This document shows positions 36,506 through 45,210 of a stretch of DNA of 64,000 bases, one piece after another. Position 1 is the stretch's first letter. Every line of letters starts with the position of its first letter. The stretch is from an uncultured bacterium. Its GTDB lineage: Bacteria > Bacillota > Clostridia > Christensenellales > HGM11417. Below the pieces are notes generated by a model. The model was given only the letters and a program-made list of their open reading frames with translations, made no database searches and was not told the origin of the DNA. The DNA is taken from contig CAJMQN010000003.1 in assembly GCA_905215695.1 (NCBI GenBank), positions 62,001 through 126,000 of the forward strand, given 5' to 3'. The position numbers and the translations under genes are program-made.

Positions 36506-37557
36506 ACGAGAAAATTCAGATTGCCGGACTTTCCCTTGCGGAGCTCACGGAGAGAATCAAGGCGGAAGGGCTGCCCGCGTTCCGGGCAAAACAAATCTAT
36601 TCCAATCTCTTAAAACACAAAGAATTTGCGGAGATGTCGGAGCTCCCGAAGGCTCTGCGCGAAACGCTTGCCGAGAGGTACGAGGCGCGCTCAGCGGAGA
36701 TTGACAGGAAGTTTTTGAGCAAGGACGGCACGGCGAAATATCTCCTGCGGATGGGGGACGGCGAACTCGTCGAATGCGTGCGTATGAAACAGGATTACGG
36801 CGACACGCTCTGCGTCTCCTGTCAGAGCGGCTGCCGAATGGGGTGCAAGTTCTGCGCTTCGGGACTGTCGGGGCTCAAGCGAAACCTGACCGCCGCCGAG
36901 ATTCTCTCCGAGGTGCTCGCGGTCAATGCGGAGGGCGCTTCGCCCGGCGAGAGCGGACGGAACATCACCAATATCGTCATGATGGGATGCGGAGAGCCCT
37001 TCGACAATTACGACAATACCCTGAAATTCCTGCGTCTCGTCACCTCGCCCGATGGTCTGAACTTCTCGCCGCGCAATATTTCGGTCTCCACCTGCGGGCT
37101 CGCCGACCGCGTGCGGGAATTTGCGGGAGAGGGAATTTCCGTCACGCTCTGTTTCTCCATGCACTCCCCCTTCGACGAACGGCGCGCGGAAATCATGCCC
37201 GTAGAGAAGAAGTACAAAATTGCCGAAGTGCTTTCGGCGTTCGGCGAATACTTTGAAAAGACCGGTCGGCGGTTTATTATCGAATATACCGTGATTGCCG
37301 GATTCAACGATCGGGAGGAGGACGCGGACGAACTCAAGCGTCTGCTCGCGGGGAAAGTGTGCCACGTCAATCTCATCCCCTTGAATCGGGTGGAGGAGAG
37401 CGGGCTTCCGATCGGTGCGGGCAGGGCGGACGCGGAGGCGTTTTTGAAAAAACTGCTCGCGCGGCGGCTGTCGGCGACCGTGCGGAGGAGCGCAGGCTCG
37501 GACATCGAGGGCGCATGCGGACAGCTTCGGCGAAAATACAGTGCGGGGGAAGATTGA
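36502..37557 (+). CDS. rlmN: Dual-specificity RNA methyltransferase RlmN
   Basis: 351-residue radical SAM enzyme making m2A2503 in 23S rRNA and m2A37 in some tRNAs. The cluster motif is CRMGCKFC; GCGEPFDNYDN, CGLADRVREF and SMHSPFDERRAEIMPVEKKY follow, and the second catalytic Cys is in SDIEGACGQLR. ATG at 36502 overlaps the rsmB stop; the longer frame runs in rsmB. Its stop overlaps the rhomboid start by one base. Confidence 0.96.
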   Translation: MNEKIQIAGLSLAELTERIKAEGLPAFRAKQIYSNLLKHKEFAEMSELPKALRETLAERYEARSAEIDRKFLSKDGTAKYLLRMGDGELVECVRMKQDYGDTLCVSCQSGCRMGCKFCASGLSGLKRNLTAAEILSEVLAVNAEGASPGESGRNITNIVMMGCGEPFDNYDNTLKFLRLVTSPDGLNFSPRNISVSTCGLADRVREFAGEGISVTLCFSMHSPFDERRAEIMPVEKKYKIAEVLSAFGEYFEKTGRRFIIEYTVIAGFNDREEDADELKRLLAGKVCHVNLIPLNRVEESGLPIGAGRADAEAFLKKLLARRLSATVRRSAGSDIEGACGQLRRKYSAGED

Positions 37558-38240
37558 TGAAAGGATTGGACGCTGTTTTAAACAACAGTCTCGGCAAAAG
37601 ACCCGTTTTCCGAAACTATTTCTGGGCGGGAACCTTCGCTGTCGTCCTAATGTGCGAACTCCTGTTTCTCTTCGGCTACAAAAACCCAATCGACTACGAT
37701 TATACCCACGCTTGGTCGGATGGCTTGTACTTTGCTCCGCTATTTCACGGATTTTTGCAGAGTTTCGGACACAGCAATGCGCAGCACATGCTGTTGAACA
37801 TGCTCTGTTTTCTCATCGTCGGACTCTATCTCGAGAGAAGAACGGGGACACTCAAACTGTTGCTTCTCGTGATTGCGTTTGCCTTCCTCTCCACGGGAAT
37901 CACTGCGGCAAACTCGGGCGGCGTGGGGAGCATCGGTTATTCGGGTGTGAACTTTGCGTTCTATTTCTATATTATCGTCGAATTTATCTCTCTTGCCGCG
38001 CGGAAGGAAACGCGGAACAAACAGAACATGATACTCGGCGCCCTCATTCTCGCGCTCATATACTTGGCGATGTGTTTTAACGGGGGGACAACGAGTTTCG
38101 GCTTTGAATGGTATCCGTATGATTTGCTTCATAATATGGGACATACGGGCGGCGCCTTTGCGGGAATCGTCGTCGGATTGATCGTTCAGGTGGCAAAACT
38201 GCAAACGGAGAAAAAGAATTCCGCTTCTTGCGGGAAATAG
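37557..38240 (+). CDS. Rhomboid-family intramembrane serine protease
   Basis: 227-residue membrane protein with about six hydrophobic helices. Rhomboid marks are FGHSNAQHMLLNMLCF (HxxxN, helix 2), the catalytic Ser in GSIGYSGVNFAF (GxSG) and the catalytic His in LLHNMGHTGGAFAG. Rhomboids cut transmembrane helices within the membrane; the target is unknown. It starts within the rlmN stop and precedes rsgA, the slot where Bacillus and most Clostridia have the PP2C phosphatase prpC and the PASTA kinase prkC. Confidence 0.85.
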   Translation: MKGLDAVLNNSLGKRPVFRNYFWAGTFAVVLMCELLFLFGYKNPIDYDYTHAWSDGLYFAPLFHGFLQSFGHSNAQHMLLNMLCFLIVGLYLERRTGTLKLLLLVIAFAFLSTGITAANSGGVGSIGYSGVNFAFYFYIIVEFISLAARKETRNKQNMILGALILALIYLAMCFNGGTTSFGFEWYPYDLLHNMGHTGGAFAGIVVGLIVQVAKLQTEKKNSASCGK

Positions 38241-38248
38241 GAAGAGAA

Positions 38249-39103
38249 ATGCGCGGAAAAATCGTCAAGGGCGTGGGCGGACAATATACCGTCCGCGCCG
38301 GACAGAACAATTATATCTGTAAAATCCGCGGCGCGCTGCACCGCGAGGACCGCGTTTGCGTGGGAGACGACGTCGATTTCGACGAGAACGCGCTCGTCAT
38401 CGGGCGGATTCTTCCGCGTAAGAATTTTCTGCTCCGTCCGAGCGTGTCCAACGTCGATCAGGTGCTCTTTTTGATTGCGCCCTCCCCGAAGCCCGATTTT
38501 TTGCTCCTCGACAAGATTCTGGTACGCTGTCTCGCGGAGAGAGTACCCATCTTTCTCTGTCTCAACAAGCAGGACATTGCGGAGGCAGACTTCGAGCGGG
38601 AGGTGCGGTTTCAGTACGGCGGCGCGGCGGACGGATTCTTTGTCTTTTCCGTCAAAACCGGCGAAGGGATCGATGGGGTGCGGCGCGCGCTTTCGGGAAA
38701 GTTCAGCTGCCTTTCGGGGCAGTCCGCGGTGGGAAAATCCTCCCTTTTAAACGCGCTCTTTCCCGAATTCGGCGCGGAAGTCGGCGGACTCTCCAAAAAG
38801 ACCGAGCGCGGGAGGCATACGACCCGGCACAGTGAGATTTTTTCGGTGGGAGACATCTTGCTCTGCGACACGCCCGGATTTTCGAGTTTCGAGCTGACGG
38901 GGATTCCCGCCGACCGATTGAACGAGTACTATCCCGATTATTTCGAGGCGTCGGCGGCGTGCAGGTATCGGGGGTGTACGCATTTGAAAGAGCCGGACTG
39001 CGAGGTCAAACGGCGGGTGCAGGCGGGGACATTGAGCGCGGCGAGATATGAGCGATACGCCGGACTCTGCGAAGAATTGAAAAAAAGGAGAAGCTATGAA
39101 TAA
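38249..39103 (+). CDS. rsgA: Small-ribosomal-subunit biogenesis GTPase RsgA
   Basis: 284-residue circularly permuted GTPase acting in late 30S maturation. N-terminal OB fold (KIVKGVGGQYTVRAGQ), G4 CLNKQDI before G1 GQSAVGKSSLLN, then G3 CDTPGFSSFE, and a zinc finger (CRYRGCTHLKEPDC). ATG at 38249 after AGGAAGAG; an upstream TTG lies in the rhomboid gene. Overlaps rpe by 8 bases. Confidence 0.96.
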   Translation: MRGKIVKGVGGQYTVRAGQNNYICKIRGALHREDRVCVGDDVDFDENALVIGRILPRKNFLLRPSVSNVDQVLFLIAPSPKPDFLLLDKILVRCLAERVPIFLCLNKQDIAEADFEREVRFQYGGAADGFFVFSVKTGEGIDGVRRALSGKFSCLSGQSAVGKSSLLNALFPEFGAEVGGLSKKTERGRHTTRHSEIFSVGDILLCDTPGFSSFELTGIPADRLNEYYPDYFEASAACRYRGCTHLKEPDCEVKRRVQAGTLSAARYERYAGLCEELKKRRSYE

Positions 39104-39752
39104 GATTTGGGTTGCGCCGTCGATTCTTTCGGCGGACTTTGCGAAGATGGGCGAGGAAATCGAGAGACTGGACGGGGTCGCGGACATCATTCACTGCGAC
39201 GTCATGGACGGCATGTTCGTCCCGAATATCTCTTTCGGACCCAAGATGGTTGCGGATATCCGGAAACATACCAAACTTCCGCTGGACGTACACATGATGG
39301 TGCAGGCGCCCGAGCGGTATGTGGATTCCTTTGTCAAAGCGGGCGCGGACTATATTACCATTCATCTCGAAGCCTGTGACTGTATCGCAGAGACCTTACT
39401 GCATATCCGCGCGGCGGGGGTCAAGTGCGGCGTGGTCGTCAACCCCGGCACGGACGTCGAGGGCGTTCGGGAGTTTCTGCCGCTTGCTGACATGGTTCTC
39501 CTGATGAGCGTCAATCCCGGATTCGGCGGACAGAAGTTCATTCCCCACGTCATGGAGAAAATCGGCGTTCTGCGGAAGATGCTCGACGACGGCGGATATT
39601 GCGCGCGTCTCGAGATTGACGGGGGAATCTGCGCGGACAATCTGGAAGAGGTCAAGCGCGCGGGCGCGGACGTCATCGTCGCGGGGAGCTATCTGTTCGG
39701 CGCGAAAGATATGAAGGCGACAGCGGACGAGATGCGCCGTCCCTGCAAATGA
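39096..39752 (+). CDS. rpe: Ribulose-phosphate 3-epimerase
   Basis: 218-residue TIM-barrel metalloenzyme of the pentose phosphate pathway. VAPSILSADFAKMGEEI, HCDVMDGMFVPNISFGP, HMMVQAPERY, SVNPGFGGQKFIP and EIDGGICADN carry the metal and phosphate ligands. It overlaps rsgA and thiN. Confidence 0.97.
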   Translation: MNKIWVAPSILSADFAKMGEEIERLDGVADIIHCDVMDGMFVPNISFGPKMVADIRKHTKLPLDVHMMVQAPERYVDSFVKAGADYITIHLEACDCIAETLLHIRAAGVKCGVVVNPGTDVEGVREFLPLADMVLLMSVNPGFGGQKFIPHVMEKIGVLRKMLDDGGYCARLEIDGGICADNLEEVKRAGADVIVAGSYLFGAKDMKATADEMRRPCK

Positions 39753-40381
39753 AAGCGGCAATCTGTTTAAACGGCGAGCCGCCGAGAAAGGAACTTCTTT
39801 CCCGTCTGGACGGCTGTTTTGTCGCCGCCTGCGACGGCGCGTGGAATTGGCTCAAAGACATCGCGGGCGCGCGCTGCGACCTTTTGCTCGGTGATTTCGA
39901 CAGCTTGGGCGGGAAAGTCTCCCCGAGCGAATGCGCCGAGGTGCTCTCCTATCCTGCGCACAAGGATTTTACGGACGGCGAACTCGCGCTGAACGTCCTG
40001 TTGGAGCGCGGATTTGACGAATTCGTGTTTTTGGGGGGCGGCGGACTGCGGGACGACCATTTTTTCTTCAATCTGTTCCTCCTATACCGCGTCTTAAAGG
40101 CGGGGAAAAAGGGCGTGTTTGTCACAAACTACAGCGATATCTATCTTTTCGACCGGGATTTCACCCTCGAGACAGTTCCGGGCAATCTGGTTTCACTCGC
40201 ACCTTACTTCGAGAGCGTGCATATAATAAGGACAGATGGGCTGGAGTATCCGCTCTCCGAACGGACGCTGTTCGCGGGGGAGAGCATCGGCGTCTCCAAT
40301 GTCGCGCTCGGAACGCAGTTTTCGGTGCGGCTTTCGGGCGGCGTCGCGATTCTCTTCCTGTCCAATCAGATTTCGAGGTGA
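39749..40381 (+). CDS. thiN: Thiamine pyrophosphokinase
   Basis: 210-residue enzyme making thiamine diphosphate from thiamine and ATP. AACDGAWNW, LLLGDFDSLGG and HKDFTDGELAL are catalytic-domain motifs, with GGGGLRDDHFFFNLFLL and the C-terminal thiamine-binding part. Same place as yloS in Bacillus, between rpe and spoVM. Confidence 0.92.
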   Translation: MKAAICLNGEPPRKELLSRLDGCFVAACDGAWNWLKDIAGARCDLLLGDFDSLGGKVSPSECAEVLSYPAHKDFTDGELALNVLLERGFDEFVFLGGGGLRDDHFFFNLFLLYRVLKAGKKGVFVTNYSDIYLFDRDFTLETVPGNLVSLAPYFESVHIIRTDGLEYPLSERTLFAGESIGVSNVALGTQFSVRLSGGVAILFLSNQISR

Positions 40382-40385
40382 TACC

Positions 40386-40457
40386 ATGCTGATTTGCATC
40401 AAGCCGCCCAAGGTGATTCGGGTAATTTTGAGTTTGTTTGTGAAAAAACAGAGTTGA
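40386..40457 (+). CDS. spoVM: SpoVM-like spore coat anchor peptide, 23 residues
   Basis: A 23-codon gene encoding MLICIKPPKVIRVIL then SLFVKKQS. Bacillus SpoVM is 26 residues with an IKLPK motif before an amphipathic helix; here IKPPK is followed by an amphipathic, basic stretch. SpoVM inserts in the convex forespore membrane and anchors SpoIVA. Location is decisive: Bacillus spoVM also follows thiN directly. The RBS GAGGTGAT overlaps the thiN stop, 7 bases before the ATG, close to a perfect Shine-Dalgarno. rpmB, which follows in Bacillus, is absent. The core residues differ from Bacillus, so function is inferred. Confidence 0.75.
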   Translation: MLICIKPPKVIRVILSLFVKKQS

Positions 40458-40515
40458 GAATTCGACAGATTGTGACAGTTTTGTGAAATTTCTTTCATAA
40501 TATTCCTTCAAAGAT

Positions 40516-40544
40516 TTGCGAATTTTCGCAAGTTGTGCTAAAAT
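40516..40544 (+). promoter_or_regulatory. Promoter and palindrome ahead of purine permease
   Basis: TTGCGA, 17 bases, TAAAAT. TTGCGAA-TT-TTCGCAA (40516-40531) is a palindrome overlapping the -35 box, a likely repressor operator. Confidence 0.65.
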
Positions 40545-40551
40545 AGGCGTA

Positions 40552-40713
40552 AGAATGCGGACAAGCATTCCGCAGTTCGGTAAAGTACACTTTTCCGAAA
40601 CGGAGAGAAAAAGAAAAAACATGTGATTTTCCGAAAAAAACGCATGTTTTTTGAATTTTTTTGAAGTTTTGCAATGGTGTGCCTTTCCGAAAAAATTTTT
40701 TGGAGGAAAAAGT
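40552..40713 (+). promoter_or_regulatory. Structured leader with attenuator-like terminator
   Basis: The ~160-base leader contains GAATGC/GCATTC and TTCGG/CCGAA hairpins, then AAAAAACATGTG (from 40614) pairing with CGCATGTTTTTT (to 40652) and trailed by a T run, which looks like an intrinsic terminator ahead of the gene. TTTCCGAAA occurs three times (near 40591, 40627, 40684), so alternative pairings are possible. It lacks the conserved core of the known purine riboswitch. Confidence 0.5.
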
Positions 40714-42270
40714 ATGGAAGAACAGAACCTCGGCAACGCTCCTTCCCAGACGCCCGAGACGGGATCTTCGGCTCCCGCCCCCGCGCCCAAAAAGGGATTT
40801 GCCGGAATGCTGGACGGCTACTTCGGAATTACCAAAGCAGGCTCCACCATCAAGACCGAAATCGTTGCGGGTCTTACCACCTTCATGACCATGGTCTATA
40901 TCCTCATGGTCAACGCGGGAATGTTCGGGAACGACGCGTCCTGGCTCGGCGTAAGTTACGGCGCGATCTACATCACGACCGCGATTTCCGCGATCGTGGG
41001 CACGCTCCTGATGGCGTTTTTGGCGAAACTGCCCTTTGCGCAGGCGCCCGGGATGGGACTCAACGCGTTTTTCTGCTTTACCGTCACGATACCGGTTGCG
41101 TTTGGCGGACAGTACGGCTATTCGTATGCGAATGCTTTGGTCATCGTGCTCGCGTCGGGTATCCTGTTCCTTTGCCTGACCTTCGGCGGCGTGCGTGAGA
41201 AAATCGTCCGTGCGGTGCCCTCGGTGATTCGTATCGCGATTCCTGCCGGTATCGGTCTCTTCATCGCCTTTATCGGATTCCAAAATGCGGGCATTATCGT
41301 GGCGAACGCATCGACCCTCGTACAACTCTTCCCCATGACGGTGGTGGGCGCAAATGCGATCTCCTTTGCAGAACTGATGCCCAAGTTTGTTACGATTCTT
41401 ACGGTCATCGCGATGGCGGTGCTCGCCAAAAAGAATGTCAAGGGCGCGATTCTCTGGGGAATCCTCGGCGGCGCCGTGCTCTACTATATCCTCGGCGGAA
41501 TCTTCTGCCGCGAGATTATCAGCGTCTCCTGGTCTTCGCCGATCGACGCCTTCAAGGAATTCGGCACGCAGAGCGTCGGAAAGGTCTTTACCGAGGGATT
41601 CAACGGACTGTTCACGGGGGCGGACGGCGCGTTTGCCTTCAGCAAGCTCCTGAACTTCATCGCGATCTTTATCTCGTTTGCGATGGTCGATATGTTTGAC
41701 ACCATCGGAACCCTGCTCGGCACCGCGACCCGCGCTAACATGCTGGACGAGAACGGCGAAGTTCCGAATATGAGAAGAGCGCTCCTGTGCGACTCCATCG
41801 CGACCTGCACCGGCGCGATTCTCGGAACCTCCACCGTCACCACCTTCGTCGAGTCCTCCGCGGGCGTCGCCGAGGGCGGCAGAACGGGTCTGACCGCGCT
41901 CGTCGTCGCAATCCTGTTCTTCATTGCGATGTTCCTTTCGCCGATCGCACAGCTCATTCCGTCCTGCGCGACGGCTGCTGCGCTCATCTATGTCGGCGTC
42001 CTCATGATGGCTTGCATCACCAATATCGATTGGCATGACCCGGCGGCTGCGGTTCCCGCGTTCCTGACCATTGTCATGATGGTCTTGACCTACAGCATTT
42101 CCTACGGCATCGCGTTCGGATTCATCTCCTACACGCTGATCAAGCTCTGCACGGGCAAGATTCGCCGCAAGGTTGACGAAGAGGGCAACCTCATCGAAGA
42201 GGGAATCCACCCGATCACCGCAGTGCTTTCGGTTCTGTTCCTCCTCAACTTCCTGCTTGTAACCCACTAA
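40714..42270 (+). CDS. NCS2-family purine permease (guanine/hypoxanthine type)
   Basis: 518-residue transporter with 12 or more membrane helices, close to the AzgA/PbuG branch of NCS2. An N-terminal Pro/Ala-rich cytosolic tail precedes FGITKAGSTIKTEIVAGLTT and FMTMVYILMVN; LLMAFLAKLPFAQAPGMGLN is the family signature, and DMFDTIGTLLGTATRANMLDE is the second. ATG at 40714 follows TGGAGG by 8 bases; the longer frame starts inside the terminator-like hairpin. With adenine deaminase next, it likely imports purine bases for salvage. Confidence 0.92.
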   Translation: MEEQNLGNAPSQTPETGSSAPAPAPKKGFAGMLDGYFGITKAGSTIKTEIVAGLTTFMTMVYILMVNAGMFGNDASWLGVSYGAIYITTAISAIVGTLLMAFLAKLPFAQAPGMGLNAFFCFTVTIPVAFGGQYGYSYANALVIVLASGILFLCLTFGGVREKIVRAVPSVIRIAIPAGIGLFIAFIGFQNAGIIVANASTLVQLFPMTVVGANAISFAELMPKFVTILTVIAMAVLAKKNVKGAILWGILGGAVLYYILGGIFCREIISVSWSSPIDAFKEFGTQSVGKVFTEGFNGLFTGADGAFAFSKLLNFIAIFISFAMVDMFDTIGTLLGTATRANMLDENGEVPNMRRALLCDSIATCTGAILGTSTVTTFVESSAGVAEGGRTGLTALVVAILFFIAMFLSPIAQLIPSCATAAALIYVGVLMMACITNIDWHDPAAAVPAFLTIVMMVLTYSISYGIAFGFISYTLIKLCTGKIRRKVDEEGNLIEEGIHPITAVLSVLFLLNFLLVTH

Positions 42271-42280
42271 ATATCCTAAG

Positions 42281-42316
42281 AGAAAGCCTTGGAGATTTTC
42301 AAGGCTTTCCTTTTAC
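42281..42316 (+). terminator. Intergenic terminator between permease and ade
   Basis: GAAAGCCTTG, loop GAGATTTT, CAAGGCTTTC, then CTTTT. A second weak stem CTGCGA/TCGCAG follows ahead of ade, so ade may be expressed at a lower level or need read-through. Confidence 0.7.
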
Positions 42317-42360
42317 TCTGCGAGGGGAAGACAACTTGCTTTCGCAGAATAGGAGAAGAT

Positions 42361-44073
42361 ATGATGAAACGGTTGATCGATGTCGCGGCGGGGCGAGAGC
42401 CCGCCGACCTTGTCTTAAAGAACGGAAAAGTACTCAATGTGTTTACCGGGGAGTTTCTCCCCGGGGACGTGGCGGTTGCGGACGGGCAAATCGCGGGCGT
42501 GGGCGCTTACTCGGGCAGAGAGGAGATTGACCTCGGCGGAAAATTCGTCGCGCCGGGCTTTATCGATTCGCACCTGCATATCGAGAGCACCATGCTCACG
42601 CCGGCGGAATTTTTGAAACTCGCCGTCGCGCACGGGACGACGACATTACTCTGCGACCCGCACGAAATTGCGAACGTCTGCGGGTTGGACGGGGTGGACT
42701 ACATGATTCGGGAGGCGGCTAAAGCGCCCTGTGACGCGAAATTTATGCTCCCGTCCTGCGTCCCCGCAACCCCCTTCGAGGACAACGGCGCAGAGCTCGG
42801 CGCGGACGAGGTGCGCGCGCACATCGGGGAAGAACGGTTCTTCGGGCTCGGGGAGTTCATGGACTACCCGGGCGTGACCGCGGGCGCGGAATCGGACATC
42901 GAAAAGATTGCGGCGTGCCGTGCCGCGGGAAAACCGATTGACGGGCACTGCATGTTGGGCGGAAGTCTTTTGACAGCCTATGCCGCGGCGGGAATATTGA
43001 CAGACCACGAGTGTTCGAAGGTCGAAGAGATGACCGAAAAGCTCCGCGCGGGGATGTACGTGCAGATTCGCGAAGGCTCTGCGACGCGCAATCTCGAGGC
43101 GCTCGTAAAGGGGCTGACGCCGCACAATCTCCGGCGGTGTCTGCTCTGTACGGACGACCGCACGGCAAAGGATCTTTTGACCGTGGGACACCTCGACAAA
43201 AATATCCGTTTGGGGATTTCCTGCGGCGTACCGCCCGAGGATATGCTGATTATGGCGTCGCTGAACGCGGCGGAATGTTACGGACTCTCCGACCGCGGCG
43301 CGGTTGCGCCGGGGCGGCGGGCTGACCTTGTCGTCGTCGGCGATTTGAAGAAGCTTGACGTACAGATGGTCTTTGTTTGCGGAAAACTCGTCGCAAAGGA
43401 GGGAAAAGCGACCTTTGACTGCGGCGCGATACCCGACCCCCGCGTGCGCAATACCCTTCGCTTTCCTGACCTGACGCCGGACAGACTCGAAATTCCGCTC
43501 AAAGGGAGCGCGGCGCGGGTCATGCGTCTGCTCCCCAAAAATGTTTTGACGGAGTCTTTGGTGCGTAAGGTTCGGACGCGGGAGGGAAAATTTGCCTTCG
43601 GCGAAGAGGACGTTTTAAAAGTTGCCGTCGTAGAGCGGCACAAGAATACCGGCAAAGTGGGCGTGGGACTCATCGAAGGGTACGGGCTGAAGGGGGGCGC
43701 GGCGGCGATCACCGTGGCGCACGATTCGCACAACCTCATTGTCGTGGGGGACTCGGACGAATCAATCTGCCTTGCCGCCAACAGGCTCAAAGCCTTGGGG
43801 GGCGGGATGGTTCTCGTCAGGGACGGAAAGGTTGCGGCGGAATTCCCCCTCGAAGTGGCGGGACTGATGTCTGCAAGACCCGCGCAGGAGGTCAGCGAGG
43901 GACTCTCGAAACTCTCCGAGATGGCGCACGGAATGGGCGTGCCGCGGGAAATCGAACCTTTTATGTGTCTCTCCTTCCTCTCTTTGGCGGTCATTCCCTC
44001 TCTGAAACTGACCGCGCGCGGACTCTTTGACGTGGAAAAATTTGAATTTACTTCCGTTGACGCGGAAGAATGA
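42361..44073 (+). CDS. ade: Adenine deaminase
   Basis: 570-residue amidohydrolase converting adenine to hypoxanthine and ammonia. DLVLKNGKVLNVFTGEFLPG opens it; the metal motif is GFIDSHLHIEST; DPHEIANVCG, DGHCMLGGSL, LCTDDRTAKDLL and the C-terminal VAHDSHNLIVVG follow. ATG at 42361 after AGGAGA. Its product would feed IMP synthesis. A strong terminator follows. Confidence 0.95.
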   Translation: MMKRLIDVAAGREPADLVLKNGKVLNVFTGEFLPGDVAVADGQIAGVGAYSGREEIDLGGKFVAPGFIDSHLHIESTMLTPAEFLKLAVAHGTTTLLCDPHEIANVCGLDGVDYMIREAAKAPCDAKFMLPSCVPATPFEDNGAELGADEVRAHIGEERFFGLGEFMDYPGVTAGAESDIEKIAACRAAGKPIDGHCMLGGSLLTAYAAAGILTDHECSKVEEMTEKLRAGMYVQIREGSATRNLEALVKGLTPHNLRRCLLCTDDRTAKDLLTVGHLDKNIRLGISCGVPPEDMLIMASLNAAECYGLSDRGAVAPGRRADLVVVGDLKKLDVQMVFVCGKLVAKEGKATFDCGAIPDPRVRNTLRFPDLTPDRLEIPLKGSAARVMRLLPKNVLTESLVRKVRTREGKFAFGEEDVLKVAVVERHKNTGKVGVGLIEGYGLKGGAAAITVAHDSHNLIVVGDSDESICLAANRLKALGGGMVLVRDGKVAAEFPLEVAGLMSARPAQEVSEGLSKLSEMAHGMGVPREIEPFMCLSFLSLAVIPSLKLTARGLFDVEKFEFTSVDAEE

Positions 44074-44101
44074 AAAAACGCCCCGAAAGGGGCGTTTTCT
44101 G
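44074..44101. terminator. Bidirectional rho-independent terminator
   Basis: AAAACGCCCC, GAAA tetraloop, GGGGCGTTTTCT between convergent ade and the DUF1294 gene. Confidence 0.92.
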
Positions 44102-44563
44102 TTATATGACAAACCAAACCGTAAATACGTTCAGAGCGAGCCAGACGTTGAGTCCGATACAGAGGGGAATGACGAGAAGAAACAAAAGATTCTTGAGCTT
44201 GTATTTCATGAGGAACATGCCGAGATAAATGGAGAGCGCACCCCCCGTCGCGGCGATGATAAGGAGGGAGAGGTCGGGAAGGGATTTTTGTTTCTTGACC
44301 TTTTCGACTTCCTTCTTTTTCTCCTTTTCGTCCTCCTTGGGCGGGTCGGGGAGAAGTTCGGGCTTGTCCTGCGTCTCCTCCTTGGATTCTTCGCGCAGGG
44401 CGAGAAGCCGGAGTTTTTCCTCGTCCTCCAGCCGCTGTTGTTCCTGACGGTAGAGCGTTTCGGAAATCTGCGCACGTTCCTTTTTCTGGATATGCAGCAG
44501 CGTGAATCCCGCAATGTTGACTCCCACCAGATATGAAATTCCCAAAATCAGTACGATTGACAT
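44102..44563 (-). CDS. DUF1294 membrane protein with charged coiled coil
   Basis: 153 residues: an N-terminal membrane helix (IVLILGISYLVGVNIAGFTL), a highly charged coiled-coil segment (about residues 28-95; Lys/Glu-rich KEDEKEKKKEVEKVKKQK), then two C-terminal helices with GGALSIYLGMFLMKYKLKN, the DUF1294 signature. Usual DUF1294 proteins are ~90 residues, so the coiled-coil insert is extra. Function unknown. ATG at 44563 follows GGAGG; the much longer frame overlaps purE antisense and is rejected. Confidence 0.75.
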   Translation of the reverse strand: MSIVLILGISYLVGVNIAGFTLLHIQKKERAQISETLYRQEQQRLEDEEKLRLLALREESKEETQDKPELLPDPPKEDEKEKKKEVEKVKKQKSLPDLSLLIIAATGGALSIYLGMFLMKYKLKNLLFLLVIPLCIGLNVWLALNVFTVWFVI

Positions 44564-44613
44564 GATAACCTCCCTGATAATATCTGCAAATCGCAAAAAA
44601 GTATGCAGTCTGA

Positions 44614-44648
44614 TTGACGAAACCGCGGAAAAACAATATAATATTGTT
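44614..44648 (+). promoter_or_regulatory. pur operon promoter with 17-bp palindrome over -10
   Basis: TTGACG, 17 bases, TATAAT. The perfect palindrome AACAATATAATATTGTT (44632-44648) is centred on the -10 box, so a dimeric repressor would block RNA polymerase. It does not resemble the Bacillus PurBox. Confidence 0.75.
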
Positions 44649-44695
44649 GTGGCGCATTGCGCAAAAGAAAAATAACGAAAAGAAGGATGGTTCGT

Positions 44696-45184
44696 ATGCC
44701 GAAGGTAGCATTGGTGATGGGCAGCAAGTCTGATTTGGAGGTTTGCAGACCCGCGGTAAGGATTCTTGAAAAGTTCGGCGTTGAGGTGACGGTAAGGGTC
44801 ATTTCCGCGCACAGGACGCCGGTTGTCGCGCACGATTTCGCGGAGCACGCCGCCGAAAACGGATACGAAGTCATCATTGCCGCCGCAGGCAAAGCCGCGC
44901 ACCTCGCGGGAGTGCTCGCGGCGTTTACTACCCTCCCCGTCATAGGGATTCCCGTCAAGAGTTCCTTCATGGACGGGCTTGACAGCCTGCTGTCCATGGT
45001 GCAGATGCCTTCGGGCATTCCCGTCGCGACCGTCGCGGTCAACAGCGGCGAAAACGCGGGTATTCTTGCTTTGCAGATTCTCTCTTTGAAGTATCCCGAG
45101 ATTATGGACGAACTCGTTCGGTTCAAGTCGGATATGGAGAAGAAGGTCGAGGCGGACGACGCCGCGCTGCAAAACGAAATTTAA
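44696..45184 (+). CDS. purE: N5-CAIR mutase PurE
   Basis: 162-residue class I PurE, converting N5-carboxyaminoimidazole ribonucleotide to [41 protein letters not shown] and GIPVKS are family motifs. ATG at 44696 after AAGGA; ATG 44687 is possible. No purK is adjacent, so its substrate may come from non-enzymatic carboxylation or a distant purK. First gene of purECFMNHDL. Confidence 0.95.
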   Translation: MPKVALVMGSKSDLEVCRPAVRILEKFGVEVTVRVISAHRTPVVAHDFAEHAAENGYEVIIAAAGKAAHLAGVLAAFTTLPVIGIPVKSSFMDGLDSLLSMVQMPSGIPVATVAVNSGENAGILALQILSLKYPEIMDELVRFKSDMEKKVEADDAALQNEI

Positions 45185-45210
45185 TAATTTTTAAGATAGG
45201 AGATACTGTC

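Noticed and set aside
40458..40713. Purine (guanine/adenine) riboswitch before the permease
   Set aside because: The conserved loop and junction sequences of the purine aptamer are not present; only an unassigned structured leader can be claimed.
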